Shown piece by piece: positions 48,153 to 59,934 of a stretch of DNA of 64,000 bases; the first letter of the stretch is position 1; every line of letters starts with the position of its first letter. The notes below the pieces were generated by a model. The model worked only from the letters and a program-made list of their open reading frames with translations. It made no database searches and was not told where the DNA came from. The DNA comes from a bacterium (GTDB taxonomy: Bacteria; Bacillota; Bacilli; Lactobacillales; Streptococcaceae). Both the position numbers and the translations under genes were made by a program. The stretch spans positions 78,774 to 142,773 of the forward strand of contig CAJNCA010000004.1 in NCBI GenBank assembly GCA_905221145.1. Direction: 5' to 3'.

Positions 48153-48331
48153 AATCTTCTCCTTTTGTTTTTAAAGAGCCGTGTCTGGATAGACTTTCGG
48201 ACGCAACGCTCTATTATATATCTACTGAACTGTCTATACACAAGATTTCCATCCTTAGTCGACATGAGCTGGAAATCTTTATTTGTTAAGTAGTTCACAA
48301 CACATTATACACCTATTTTGTGAATAGTCAA
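48153..48331 (-). promoter_or_regulatory. Promoter and structured leader of the ECF operon
   Basis: Minus strand: TTGACT (48326-48331), 16-bp spacer, perfect TATAAT (48304-48309). The expected leader is about 145 nt and contains a 10-bp hairpin, AAGATTTCCA / TGGAAATCTT (arms 48242-48251 and 48270-48279), and a second stem AGAGC/GCTCT (48208-48212 with 48175-48179) holding an inner GTCT/AGAC hairpin. It ends just before the ribosome site. It could be a ligand-sensing leader for the transported vitamin; no known riboswitch class was recognised. Confidence 0.65.
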
Positions 48332-48414
48332 GTGTCTTTACAGTAAAATTTTAGAAAATCCTAAAAATTTCCTCTTATTTTCCATTTTGAAAGACATTCA
48401 GTAACTCTAATATC

Positions 48415-48442
48415 AAAAAAGCCCAGACGACATTGTCTGAGC
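48415..48442 (-). terminator. Terminator of egtUV
   Basis: GCTCAGAC / GTCTGGGC hairpin with TTTTTT on the minus strand, just downstream of egtU. It lies on the host side of the island border. Confidence 0.85.
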
Positions 48443-48488
48443 ATTCTTCTATATAGTCGTTTAAACAAGTTGAGTTTAGCTTTTTAAA

Positions 48489-50730
<2,242 letters not shown>

Positions 50731-50744
50731 TCTTTGTCCTCAAT

Positions 50745-50945
50745 TTAAAACTTTCCTCGGTTGGTCAAATCTTCAACCTTTGGCATAATTTCCTTATTAT
50801 CCCAATGCTCCACAATTTTACCGTTTTCTAGACGGAATATGTCATACTGGCATAGGCAAGACCATTAATCTGAGTCTGACCATAGCTAACCACGTAGTTT
50901 CCTTGTCCTAAGAGTTGGAAAATAAAGTCGAAAGTGGCCTTTACT
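50745..50945 (-). pseudogene. SnoaL-like / NTF2-fold protein remnant
   Basis: On the minus strand two frames join to give ATFDFIFQLLGQGNYVVSYG and, after a frameshift, RLENGKIVEHWDNKEIMP, the typical end of SnoaL-like cyclase-fold proteins, up to a stop at 50745. The N-terminal part is gone. It fills most of the egtV-marR gap. Confidence 0.75.
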
Positions 50946-50969
50946 TATAAACAGCTAATTTGCTCTATT

Positions 50970-51413
50970 TTAAACCTCATTTTCCTTCTCTTTCAGATTA
51001 GCCAAAATTCTTTCTTGAAAGGCTTCAAACTGGAGAATTTCTTCCTCAGTGAATCCTTTGTAAAAGATCGTATCCAATTTCTGACTGACACGTTGCCCCA
51101 CTTCTTTTTGTGACTGCCCCAAATCTGTTAAAACTAGATACTTCTTACGCTTGTCTTCTCCGCATGGACTAACAGTTACAAGATTTTGTTCCTCAAGCTT
51201 TTTTATCATAGTTGTCAGCGTATTATTAGCAAGACCAGTCGCAAGCGCAATATCTGTCGCAGTTGCACAGCCTGTTTCACTATTCCATAAAACCGCTAAA
51301 ATCTTGCCCTGCTCACTCCTATAAAGAGCCTCAGGGTCTTGGCTCAGTAACTTTTGAAAAATCCGCCCATTCAACAAACGAATATGATGGGCTAGCAAAT
51401 GACTATCTTTCAT
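50970..51413 (-). CDS. MarR-family regulator
   Basis: A 147-residue winged-helix regulator: ATDIALATGLANNTLTTMIKKLEEQNLVTVSPCGEDKRKKYLVLT contains the recognition helix and the D-x-R wing. No metal-binding set like AdcR is obvious; the Cys in the wing could be redox-active. It has a strong promoter flanked by two palindromic sites, so it is likely autoregulated. The broken SnoaL-like gene just downstream may once have been its target. Confidence 0.88.
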   Translation of the reverse strand: MKDSHLLAHHIRLLNGRIFQKLLSQDPEALYRSEQGKILAVLWNSETGCATATDIALATGLANNTLTTMIKKLEEQNLVTVSPCGEDKRKKYLVLTDLGQSQKEVGQRVSQKLDTIFYKGFTEEEILQFEAFQERILANLKEKENEV

Positions 51414-51428
51414 AACACCTCCAATTTA

Positions 51429-51499
51429 TTTCGATATCGAAAAGAATAAAACAATTGTAACACTCATTATTCCAACTGTCAACTATTTCGATTTGGAAA
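51429..51499 (-). promoter_or_regulatory. marR promoter with two operators
   Basis: Minus strand TTGACA (51477-51482), 17-bp spacer, TACAAT (51454-51459). A perfect palindrome TTTCGATATCGAAA (51429-51442) lies downstream of the -10 and a near copy TTTCGATTTGGAAA (51486-51499) upstream of the -35. Confidence 0.8.
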
Positions 51500-51513
51500 T
51501 ATTTTTTCCCAGT

Positions 51514-51544
51514 AAAAAAATCTCCTACCCAAGATAGAAGATTT
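51514..51544 (-). terminator. Terminator upstream of the O-antigen-ligase-like gene region
   Basis: AAATCTTCTA / TAGGAGATTT hairpin followed by T on the minus strand, 14 bases after the stop of the ligase-like gene. Confidence 0.65.
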
Positions 51545-51557
51545 TAAACTTATAAAC

Positions 51558-52751
51558 TTAATCCGTCATGTCCGATACCAATGTTCGATGTTCCAACGGA
51601 ATACTGCACATAACTAGCAAGAAAATGAAACCAGACTGAATCCAGAAGAGGGCCAGGTCAAAGATTCCGTGCACAGCAACCACTGTAAGGAAAGACAGAT
51701 AAAGACCGATAATCGGACGTTTCCCCGACTCCTGACTCATATCCATCATCAATCGAACAGGAGCAACAGAAGACAAGACTAATAAAATAGTTCCCACAAT
51801 TCCATAACTCAGAATCGTATCAATATAAAGACTGTGGGCATGTTCATGATAAGGAGCATTTATCCGAGGGTAAGAGTGCATGTAGGTCAATGGCCCCTCA
51901 CCCCAAAAAGGATTTTGCTTAAACAAGGCCATCCCAGCATCCCAGATAGAAATCCGTTCTTCCATAGAAGAATCCAAAGTTCCCATCCGAACTCCCAGAT
52001 CACTAGAAAAGAGGAAGCTCAAGCCGATCGCGAAGACCCCAATACTAAGCCAAAAAGCCTTCCAGTTTTTAATAGTCGTAAAGAGATAGATGATTGCTCC
52101 AGCGATAATAGCAGGAAAGGCGGTTCTATTTTGAGTAAAGTTCAAACCAAAGAGATTCACAAAGCCTGCAATCACACAGAATACTTTCAACCAATTCAAC
52201 TTGGTCGTTGTAAACAGATAGAAGGCAATCATAATACAGAAACAACAAATAATTCCATAATAATTAGGATTAAAGAAGGTCACTTCTGCTCTATTCTGAT
52301 GCCAGACCTGCATATTGGGTGAAAGAAAAGCATAATTGAATTTCTTCACAATTTGGAAATGCTCTAAACTCGCAAAAGCAGCTGACAATACGCTACCAAA
52401 CAAGACGAGCTGCAAAATCAATCGAAAGAATTTATGTGATAAAATCGACTGATAGTGCAAAAAGAAAACTGTAAATAGAAAAATTCCTACTGAAGCTACA
52501 ACTCCCATCCAATTTTGTGCAAAAACGGATATAACAGTACTATAACCAAGAAAAAGAAGCAGCATCGGATGCTCCCCCATTTTCTGAAGAATACTTTTCA
52601 TGTCCCCTGTAAAAATTAAACTGATAATATATAAACAGAATACAACTACAAAAAGATAAAAGGGTAAAAAGATACTCAGGATAATTCCCAATAAAATTAG
52701 CTCTTTACTAGACAACCCTTTCAGCTTTTCAATAAAGCCTATTGATTTCAA
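51558..52751 (-). CDS. O-antigen ligase / Wzy family membrane protein
   Basis: A 397-residue membrane protein with ten or more hydrophobic segments and one large outside loop (about residues 265-310: RISIWDAGMALFKQNPFWGEGPLTYMHSY, then PYHEHAHSLYIDTIL), the Wzy_C/RfaL pattern of glycan ligases and polymerases. It begins with TTG, preceded by AAAGGA at six bases. It stands alone between marR and gtfA. The glycan is unknown; a role in wall-glycan ligation is inference. Confidence 0.82.
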   Translation of the reverse strand: MKSIGFIEKLKGLSSKELILLGIILSIFLPFYLFVVVFCLYIISLIFTGDMKSILQKMGEHPMLLLFLGYSTVISVFAQNWMGVVASVGIFLFTVFFLHYQSILSHKFFRLILQLVLFGSVLSAAFASLEHFQIVKKFNYAFLSPNMQVWHQNRAEVTFFNPNYYGIICCFCIMIAFYLFTTTKLNWLKVFCVIAGFVNLFGLNFTQNRTAFPAIIAGAIIYLFTTIKNWKAFWLSIGVFAIGLSFLFSSDLGVRMGTLDSSMEERISIWDAGMALFKQNPFWGEGPLTYMHSYPRINAPYHEHAHSLYIDTILSYGIVGTILLVLSSVAPVRLMMDMSQESGKRPIIGLYLSFLTVVAVHGIFDLALFWIQSGFIFLLVMCSIPLEHRTLVSDMTD

Positions 52752-52888
52752 AACGAATCCTTTCTCTCCAAATCAGTTGATTCAGATAATAGTAAGCTAT
52801 CCTATATTGTACCACTTTTTTAGCAATTTGAAAACAAAGGAAACGTTTTCTAAAATAAAAACCCTATTTTATCAACAATATCAAAGCT

Positions 52889-54331
52889 TCAAAATGTTAC
52901 TTCAATTCCATTCTCAATTACTCGATAAGTGTGATTTTGCAAATCAATTTCTGCTACGGCTGTTACGGACTTATCTTTATTTTGACGTTTGATTACAATG
53001 CTGTGGGCTGTTGGTGTTTCAACGTCAATAGTTCCTTCTAAATCAAATGCTGCTGATCGATTACGGAACGAAAATAGATTGAGAAGGGCCTTCACTACAG
53101 GACGTTGGACTTCTTCTGCTATTTCCTCATTGCTATAGTAATGACGATTAATATTTCGACCTTCCTTAGTTTCTTCTAATAGTTTCAAGTCATTTTTTCC
53201 TGCTAGTAGACCCACATAGTAGACTTGGGGAATACCTGGGGCAAAAGCTTGAATCAGACGGGCAAGGAAATACTTGACATCATCATCTCCAAGCGCAGAA
53301 TAGTAGGTTGAATTGATTTGGTAGATATCTAGATTGTTATACTCTGCACTGGAGTACTTACGTTTAACATTAGCTCCAACCTTATAGAGCTCATTTGAAG
53401 CATAGTCAATTTCCTCATCAGTCAGGATATCCTTGACATCCACCACTCCAATCCCATCATGGGTGTCTAGCGTCGTAAATTGCTTCATCGGGCTCATCTT
53501 TAACCATTTAGCTAAACGCTCTGTTCTGGAACTGTAAAGAGTATAAAGAGTCACCATTGGAAGAGCAAAATCATAAACATAGTAATCATGATCTGCTATT
53601 TTAAACTGAATAGAATAATGTTCATGAATCTCAGGTAAGAGCTCTGTCCCATACTCAGCAGCGATATCTCGGACTTTATCCAGCAAAGCCCAAATATCCG
53701 GTTCCACAAAGAAATCATTAGTATCCAACTTCTTCACTGCATAAGCAAAGGCGTCTAGACGAATCAAATCACACCCGTTACTTGCTAGATGTTGAATGGT
53801 CTTACGGATGAATTCCATCGTTACTTCTTTGGTCACATCAAGATCAATCTGCTCCTCACCAAAGGTATTCCACAAATGTTCTACTGAACCATCTGAAAAA
53901 ACAATCTCTTGCATTGGTGCACGATCCTTACGCTTGTAAATTAAATCTACATCAGCTTGTGTCGGACGGTTTTCTGGCCAAAACTTATCCCAGTTTAAAA
54001 AGAGATCTTTAAATTCACTGGCTTCATGTTTTTCTTGATAGTCCTTATAATATTTAGATTGACGAGAAATATGATTAATCATAAAGTCAAACATAAGATA
54101 ATATTTCTCACCTAAACGCTTAACATCCTCCCAATCACCAAACGCTGAATCTACTTCGTCATAGTCAACCGGTGCAAATCCACGATCACCTGTTGACGGG
54201 AAAAATGGTAGAAGGTGAACTCCACCAATAGCATCTCTAAAATGCTCTTCCAAATTCTCATATAAGTCTTTAAGATTATTTCCAAGACTATCTGAATAGG
54301 TAATCAACATAGTTTTATTCTGAATTGGCAT
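52889..54331 (-). CDS. gtfA: Sucrose phosphorylase
   Basis: A 480-residue GH13 enzyme that converts sucrose plus phosphate to glucose-1-phosphate and fructose. Motifs: [36 protein letters not shown] (nucleophile Asp), LLPEIHEHY (acid/base Glu) and TLDTHDGIG. The start MPIQNKTML has AAGGAG upstream. Last gene of the raf operon, separated from rafG by a BOX element. It fits use of the sucrose released from raffinose by Aga. Confidence 0.95.
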   Translation of the reverse strand: MPIQNKTMLITYSDSLGNNLKDLYENLEEHFRDAIGGVHLLPFFPSTGDRGFAPVDYDEVDSAFGDWEDVKRLGEKYYLMFDFMINHISRQSKYYKDYQEKHEASEFKDLFLNWDKFWPENRPTQADVDLIYKRKDRAPMQEIVFSDGSVEHLWNTFGEEQIDLDVTKEVTMEFIRKTIQHLASNGCDLIRLDAFAYAVKKLDTNDFFVEPDIWALLDKVRDIAAEYGTELLPEIHEHYSIQFKIADHDYYVYDFALPMVTLYTLYSSRTERLAKWLKMSPMKQFTTLDTHDGIGVVDVKDILTDEEIDYASNELYKVGANVKRKYSSAEYNNLDIYQINSTYYSALGDDDVKYFLARLIQAFAPGIPQVYYVGLLAGKNDLKLLEETKEGRNINRHYYSNEEIAEEVQRPVVKALLNLFSFRNRSAAFDLEGTIDVETPTAHSIVIKRQNKDKSVTAVAEIDLQNHTYRVIENGIEVTF

Positions 54332-54399
54332 AATTACTCTCCTTTTTCTAATTGAAGCCAAGTCTCATATGACTTGGCTTCGTAAATCAAATTCATGTT

Positions 54400-54505
54400 A
54401 TACTCTTCGAAAATCAAATTCAAACCACGTCAGCGTCACCTTACCGTACTCAAGTACAGCCTGCGGCTAGCTTCCTAGTTTGCTCTTTGATTTTCATTGA
54501 GTATT
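54400..54505. repeat. BOX element (A-C type, no boxB)
   Basis: ATACTCTTCGAAAATCAAA at one end and TTTGATTTTCATTGAGTATT at the other; boxA core CGTCAGCGTCACCTTACCGT and boxC GCGGCTAGCTTCCTAGTTTG follow each other without the boxB hairpin. Located between rafG and gtfA, where it would be in the operon mRNA. The remaining 54506-54643 holds nothing I recognise. Confidence 0.88.
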
Positions 54506-54643
54506 AAATCTCTGTTTATCATCAAACTCGTACTAAATATAGACTTCAATAAACTAAGTACTACTTTCTTGTTTTCACATAAAATTGGCAACAAACTGAA
54601 CTGTTCCTCTATATCTGAAATTATAGATTTCCTAAGCACTTTC

Positions 54644-55480
54644 TTACTTCACTGCCCCATTACTCATTCCTGAAATGATATGTTTTTGGAAGAAGAGATA
54701 GACAATGGTGATACTGATAATGCCGACAACGTATGAGGCAAAGCTTGGTCCGTAGTCGTTGAAATATTGGCCTGCGTAGTTGTATTGGAACAAAGGCAGA
54801 GTCCACATTTTGGAATCCCGGTTCAAGACAAGGAGTGGCAACATGAAGTCATTCCAGAACCAAAGGGCATTGATTATCATGGTTGTCGCATGCATCGGTT
54901 TCATCATTGGGAAGATGATGCGGAAATAGGTTGTAAATTTATTAGCCCCATCGATCTCTGCTGCTTCGTCCAGACTTTCTGGGATCGAGATTTTGATATA
55001 GCCAACATAGAGAAAGAGGGTCTGTGGAATCGCATAGGTCAAGTAGAGCAAGATCAAACCAAAGGTATTAGCCAAACCGAGTTTACTCATCATAACCGTA
55101 ATCGGAATCATGATGACTTGGAAAGGTACGAAGATTCCGAGGATTAAGAGGGTATACATGATGGTAAAGGCTTTTCTTTTACTCATATTGCGAGCGATGG
55201 AGTAGGCTGCCATAGGAATAAAGATCATTACTGCAAGTAAAGACAAGACAGTGATGACGACAGAGTTCCAATAATAGCTTCCAATCCCATCAGCTAAGAG
55301 ACGACTAAAGTTGTCCCATGTGAAGTTGGTTGGAAAGCCAAAGAAATTGTCTACAATATCCTTAGTGGGTTTTAAGGAACTAAAGAGGGTAGCAAGGAGC
55401 GGCACTAAAATCAGAACCGATCCTAGAATCAATAGAATGTATTTACCAATCAGGTCTTTTCTTTCATCTTGTTTCATCAT
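54644..55480 (-). CDS. rafG: Raffinose ABC transporter permease (second)
   Basis: A 278-residue membrane protein with six helices and the EAA coupling loop (ESLDEAAEIDGANKFTTYFRIIFPMMKP), an MsmG/RafG-type CUT1 permease. The start is set by AAGAGGAGAAG upstream of a double ATG. Its stop precedes a BOX element and then gtfA. It works with RafF and RafE. Confidence 0.93.
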   Translation of the reverse strand: MMKQDERKDLIGKYILLILGSVLILVPLLATLFSSLKPTKDIVDNFFGFPTNFTWDNFSRLLADGIGSYYWNSVVITVLSLLAVMIFIPMAAYSIARNMSKRKAFTIMYTLLILGIFVPFQVIMIPITVMMSKLGLANTFGLILLYLTYAIPQTLFLYVGYIKISIPESLDEAAEIDGANKFTTYFRIIFPMMKPMHATTMIINALWFWNDFMLPLLVLNRDSKMWTLPLFQYNYAGQYFNDYGPSFASYVVGIISITIVYLFFQKHIISGMSNGAVK

Positions 55481-55490
55481 GCTTCTCCTC

Positions 55491-56357
55491 TTAAATTTCA
55501 AATTTCTTAGATACTCTCAATTGGATGATCGAAATCACTACAATTAAGAAGAACAAGATTACGGCAATGGCATTGGCATAACCGAATTGGTTGTTTTTAA
55601 AGGCATAGTTATAAACCAAAAGCCCAAGTGAGGTTGTGGCATTGTTTGGACCACCACCGGTCATGGCAAAGACTTGGTCAAAGGCAGTCAGCCCACCTTT
55701 TAGGGCTAGGATAAAGACCATAGAGACACTTGGTAGCAAGTAAGGCAATTCAATGTTCCAGAAAACTTGCTTGCTAGTCGCGCCATCAATCCTTGCCGCC
55801 TCTGTAATCTCAGTTGGAATAGATTGCAAACCAGCTAGGAAGATGATGATGGGCATAGCCACCCCTTGCCAAAGAAGGACAAAGACAGCCGCAAAGATCG
55901 CTCCCCACTTAGTCCCTAAAAGACTGGTTTGTAGAAATTCAATATGAAGGGCATGCCCAATCGCTGGAAGACCGTAGTTGAAGACTTGCTTGAAGATCAA
56001 AGCCACTGTCAAACCAGACAAAACAGCTGGGAAGAAGAACCAAGCACGGAAGAAGGTTTGGCCTTTGATTTTAGAGTTCAAGACACGCGCAATGAAGATC
56101 CCGAGTGCAATCTCACCAACCACCATGGCAATCGTAATGATTGCGGTAAAGCCAATCGCATTCATGAATTTTGGATCCATGAAGAGGAGCTTAAAGTTGT
56201 TTAAGCCGACAAATTTGTAGTTATAAGTCAATCCTGTCCAGTTGGTAAAACTGTAAAAGGCTCCTTGAAACATCGGCACATAGAAGAAAATTGCTTGTAA
56301 CAAGAGTGGGATGACCACAAAAGCCCATGCCCAATATTTTTGTAATACTTTTTTCAT
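55491..56357 (-). CDS. rafF: Raffinose ABC transporter permease (first)
   Basis: A 288-residue CUT1 permease with six helices and EAA loop (TEITEAARIDGATSKQVFWNIELPYLLP). GGAGTAGAG lies upstream of the chosen Met. Ten bp separate it from rafG and thirteen from rafE. Confidence 0.93.
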   Translation of the reverse strand: MKKVLQKYWAWAFVVIPLLLQAIFFYVPMFQGAFYSFTNWTGLTYNYKFVGLNNFKLLFMDPKFMNAIGFTAIITIAMVVGEIALGIFIARVLNSKIKGQTFFRAWFFFPAVLSGLTVALIFKQVFNYGLPAIGHALHIEFLQTSLLGTKWGAIFAAVFVLLWQGVAMPIIIFLAGLQSIPTEITEAARIDGATSKQVFWNIELPYLLPSVSMVFILALKGGLTAFDQVFAMTGGGPNNATTSLGLLVYNYAFKNNQFGYANAIAVILFFLIVVISIIQLRVSKKFEI

Positions 56358-56370
56358 AGTCTCTCTACTC

Positions 56371-57630
56371 CTAATCCACATCCGCTTTCATCGGGTTAAA
56401 GAAGGCATTCAAATCATTGACCATGCCTTGTTTATCACCGGTCAAGACATAGTTCATGGTCAAGGTATGGAAGTCTGCTTCACTGGTCCAATATTGTTGC
56501 AACCAGACCAAGTGACGATCCGTAAAGGCATATTCGGTCATACCAGCAAGCGGTGAATCTTCTCCTGCTTGTTTGACCCCTTCAATCGCTGTTGGAGATC
56601 CGTCCACATCGTAGTATTTTTGCATGACTTCTGGACGGGTCATATATTCCACAAAGGCATTGGCTTCTTTTGGATGTTTGGTGGTGGCTGAGATAGACCA
56701 TGCCAAGTCTCCCGCACCAACGGTTAAGCTTTGTCCTTTTTCTTTTCCTGGAATCATGAAGGTCCCAATCTTAAAGTTCGGTTTTTGTTCATTAATCGCT
56801 GTGATTGCCCAAGACCCATTTGGTGTCATGAGGACATCCCCACGTGCGAAGGCTCCGATAACATCGGTATAGCCAGCACCTTCCCAGTTCTTTTGCTTAG
56901 AGCCATTGATGCGAAGGATGTCCATGACCTTGATGTCATCTTTCATAATCGAATCCGACAATTTAATGGCATTTGGTTTAGAATAACGAAGGTATTGATT
57001 GGCTTCTTTTCCTCCACCTGTTGCTGTCGCAAAGGCTAATTGATTGTAACCATTGAGTGTCCAAGCATCTGCACCTGCAATTCCAAATGGTGTTTGTCCT
57101 TTAGCAACGATGTCTTTGACTAACTGTTCAAATTCATCCCAGGTTTCAGGAACCTTCAAGCCCAGTTCTTCGAATTTATCTTTGTTGTAGTAAATTCCAT
57201 AAGCATTAGCTGTAAAAGGAACGTTGTAAACTTTTTCGTTTACAGCATATTTTTCAGCGTAGCCATTTTTCACGCGTTTCAGGTAGTCTTTGTTGCTCAA
57301 ATCTTCAAAGACACCTGCTTTTGCCCATTCTTGCAGTTCGATGGACTGTGGGTAAATATTGACCACATCAGGCACATCTCCTGCGAGAACACGTGTCTTC
57401 AATACTTCACCAGCATTTGGTACATTGACGACTTTGACCTTGATCTTAGGGTTTTCCTTCTCAAAATCACGAGCGATTTCTTCCAAGGTTTTGGTCATTT
57501 CTTTTTTCTGGTTGAAATACTCGATGGTCACTGTGCCATCCGCAGATTTACCATAGTTGGAGCAAGCGCCGAGCCCAAACAAAGCTAAACCTGTAATTGC
57601 AAGAAGTCCGATTTTTTTATACCATTCCAT
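56371..57630 (-). CDS. rafE: Raffinose ABC transporter substrate-binding lipoprotein
   Basis: A 419-residue lipoprotein: signal peptide and lipobox LGAC (Cys23), then a CUT1 solute-binding fold (GTVTIEYFNQKKEMTKTLEEIARDFEKENPKIKVKVV). It binds raffinose/melibiose-type sugars outside the cell. No ATPase gene lies nearby; related streptococci use a shared MsmK encoded elsewhere. It follows aga by 34 bp. Confidence 0.93.
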   Translation of the reverse strand: MEWYKKIGLLAITGLALFGLGACSNYGKSADGTVTIEYFNQKKEMTKTLEEIARDFEKENPKIKVKVVNVPNAGEVLKTRVLAGDVPDVVNIYPQSIELQEWAKAGVFEDLSNKDYLKRVKNGYAEKYAVNEKVYNVPFTANAYGIYYNKDKFEELGLKVPETWDEFEQLVKDIVAKGQTPFGIAGADAWTLNGYNQLAFATATGGGKEANQYLRYSKPNAIKLSDSIMKDDIKVMDILRINGSKQKNWEGAGYTDVIGAFARGDVLMTPNGSWAITAINEQKPNFKIGTFMIPGKEKGQSLTVGAGDLAWSISATTKHPKEANAFVEYMTRPEVMQKYYDVDGSPTAIEGVKQAGEDSPLAGMTEYAFTDRHLVWLQQYWTSEADFHTLTMNYVLTGDKQGMVNDLNAFFNPMKADVD

Positions 57631-57664
57631 TGGAAAGCCTCCTTTATAAATTTATACACCTTTA

Positions 57665-59827
57665 TTATAGTCTTCTAAAAATATACTGTCTACTCAAAAA
57701 ATCTCCTTGGGATAAGATAACAGTTAAGCCCGCATACATTAGTTCTGCACCTGAGTAAACTTCTCCATTTTCCTGTAATTCATACAGGCCCTCTTCATCC
57801 AAATCTTTTAACTTTAAAGTTGTTTCCATGGTCTCTACAACTGATAAAATTCGAACATAGGTTACAATCGTTTGATTTTCATAGTTAAATTGTACAGCTG
57901 CTTCATTGGATTCAGCATCGGGATTAATGAGCCTATACTGCTGTCCTAACTGAACTACTGGGCGCAATTCCTTATACAAGTTCACCTGATTAGCAATCTC
58001 AGCCTTCTCTTCATCTGATAAACTTGTCAAATCAAGCTCATAACCCAAATTCCCCATCATTGCCACATGACCTCGAGTTTCTAATTGCGTTATTCGTCGC
58101 ATCTGATGATTCGGTACTGCTGACACATGAGCCCCCATAGAAATTGTTGGATAGAGATAGGATGAACCGTATTGAATTGGTAAACGTGCAATAGCATCAG
58201 TATTATCACTTGCCCAGACTTGAGGGAAATAACGCATCATACCAAGATCATTTCGTCCACCACCACCAGAGCAGGACTCAAAGAGAATCTGACTGTGCTT
58301 CTCTGTCAGATAAGCGACAAGTTCATAAAGCCCCAGCATGTACTGATGAGATTGCATCTGTGTCTCTAGATAGTTCGAACCATTCCCCAATTTAGTAATA
58401 TTACGATTCATATCCCATTTGATGTAGTCAATCTCATGATAAGATAGGAGTTCATCTAAGACATTTTTCAAATATTCTACTACCTGAGAATTTGCAAGAT
58501 TAAGTACTAATTGATTTCTAGAATAGGTATGCTCATAATCTGGAACCTGAATAGCCCAGTCAGGATGTTTACGATACAAATCGCTATCAACAGAAATCAT
58601 TTCAGGTTCTAACCAAAGTCCAAACTGCAAACCTCTTTCATGGATAGCTGAAATCAGACTTTCTAGGCTTCCACCCAGTTTTTTCTCATTGACAAGCCAA
58701 TCACCTAAAGCCCGATTATCATCAAAGCGATTGCCAAACCACCCATCATCTAACACAAAAAGTTCAATTCCAACTTTCTTAGCTTCATCAGCTAGCTCTA
58801 GCAGTTTTTCTCTCTGAAAGTCAAAGTAAGTAGCTTCCCAGTTATTGATTAGAATTGGACGTTCTTTTTTAGAAAATTCACTTGGCATAATATGCTTAAG
58901 TATAAAATTCTGACTTTCATGACTAATACCAGTTAATCCCTTATCTGAATGGGATACTAAAGCTACCGGTGTTTCAAAGTACCCCTCAGGGCCTAACTTC
59001 CAAGAAAAGTTTTCTGGATTAATGCCAATAGCCACCCGAACTTCATTCAATTGATTTTTTTGAACAAAAGCTTCAAAGTTGCCACTATACAGTAGTTGAA
59101 TAGCAAACACATTTCCAGCATCCTCTGTGACTCCTTGATCACATAAGAGAAGAGCTGGTGTTTGGGCATGGCCAGAAGCACCACGATTCGAACTAATCGA
59201 AAAGATTCCTTGTTCTACCTGTTGACGTCGAACAGTCTTTTCACGAGCATAAGCACCCTGCAGAGTTACTATTTCGTATGCTGCCGCTGGAAAATCAGCC
59301 ATAAAAGAAAAATCTTTATGAATGACAACTTCCTGGTTACTCTTATTCTCCAATTTACTGTAGCTAGCAATTGTCGCATTATTATCAAAAGCAGTATAAT
59401 ACAGAGTCAGACTAAGTTGAGCCTTAGAATCTTCTAAAATCAAGGCAAGAGTCTCTGTACCATCCATGCTGTGTGGAGAAGGTAAACCTTGTGGACCATT
59501 TTGACCTTTTAAAATCTTTGCTTCTATAAATCGAAAATCTGTTACTTCAGTTGCATCGTGCTGAACCTGTAAAGTTGGTTTTCTAAAATCACCCAAACCA
59601 TGTTGTCCAAAAATCTGACGTTGCGTATCTAAACTAAAGGTTCGATTAGTAGCTGTCGGATTCCCTGAAAAAGCATGATCTCGTTCGTAAACACTATTAG
59701 CACCTCTATAGTTCTTAATAGTCTTTCCAAAATGTTTTAAAAGTAAGAAGCCATCCCTATTTTCAATAATCAAACTTAAATCTTTACTCTCAACATAAAA
59801 TAGATTATTCTCTATCCGAATTCCCAT
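57665..59827 (-). CDS. aga: Alpha-galactosidase (GH36)
   Basis: A 720-residue GH36 enzyme. [12 protein letters not shown] carries the nucleophile Asp and [16 protein letters not shown] with a WASDNTDA stretch the acid/base Asp. It releases galactose from raffinose and melibiose, feeding the gal operon, and leaves sucrose for GtfA. Start [10 protein letters not shown] chosen for the GAGGTACAATTT site just upstream. First gene of aga-rafEFG-gtfA. Confidence 0.95.
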   Translation of the reverse strand: MGIRIENNLFYVESKDLSLIIENRDGFLLLKHFGKTIKNYRGANSVYERDHAFSGNPTATNRTFSLDTQRQIFGQHGLGDFRKPTLQVQHDATEVTDFRFIEAKILKGQNGPQGLPSPHSMDGTETLALILEDSKAQLSLTLYYTAFDNNATIASYSKLENKSNQEVVIHKDFSFMADFPAAAYEIVTLQGAYAREKTVRRQQVEQGIFSISSNRGASGHAQTPALLLCDQGVTEDAGNVFAIQLLYSGNFEAFVQKNQLNEVRVAIGINPENFSWKLGPEGYFETPVALVSHSDKGLTGISHESQNFILKHIMPSEFSKKERPILINNWEATYFDFQREKLLELADEAKKVGIELFVLDDGWFGNRFDDNRALGDWLVNEKKLGGSLESLISAIHERGLQFGLWLEPEMISVDSDLYRKHPDWAIQVPDYEHTYSRNQLVLNLANSQVVEYLKNVLDELLSYHEIDYIKWDMNRNITKLGNGSNYLETQMQSHQYMLGLYELVAYLTEKHSQILFESCSGGGGRNDLGMMRYFPQVWASDNTDAIARLPIQYGSSYLYPTISMGAHVSAVPNHQMRRITQLETRGHVAMMGNLGYELDLTSLSDEEKAEIANQVNLYKELRPVVQLGQQYRLINPDAESNEAAVQFNYENQTIVTYVRILSVVETMETTLKLKDLDEEGLYELQENGEVYSGAELMYAGLTVILSQGDFLSRQYIFRRL

Positions 59828-59867
59828 AAATTGTACCTCATCTATTTCTTGAAAAAATTTTAACAAA

Positions 59868-59881
59868 TAAAAGCGCTTTCT
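59868..59881. promoter_or_regulatory. Catabolite response element between aga and msmR
   Basis: TAAAAGCGCTTTCT, two mismatches from the cre consensus when read on the minus strand, in the 107-bp divergent gap and overlapping the likely aga promoter (TAAAAT near 59858). CcpA repression of the raf operon is expected. Confidence 0.65.
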
Positions 59882-59934
59882 AAAATAGAAAAATGTCTCA
59901 AGAATATGGTAAAATGTTAGGTAGGAGGTGGCAC

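Noticed and set aside
52838..52853. GGAAACGTTTTCT as a cre site near gtfA
   Set aside because: Three mismatches to the consensus and a position downstream of gtfA; kept only as a weak possibility for the ligase-like gene.
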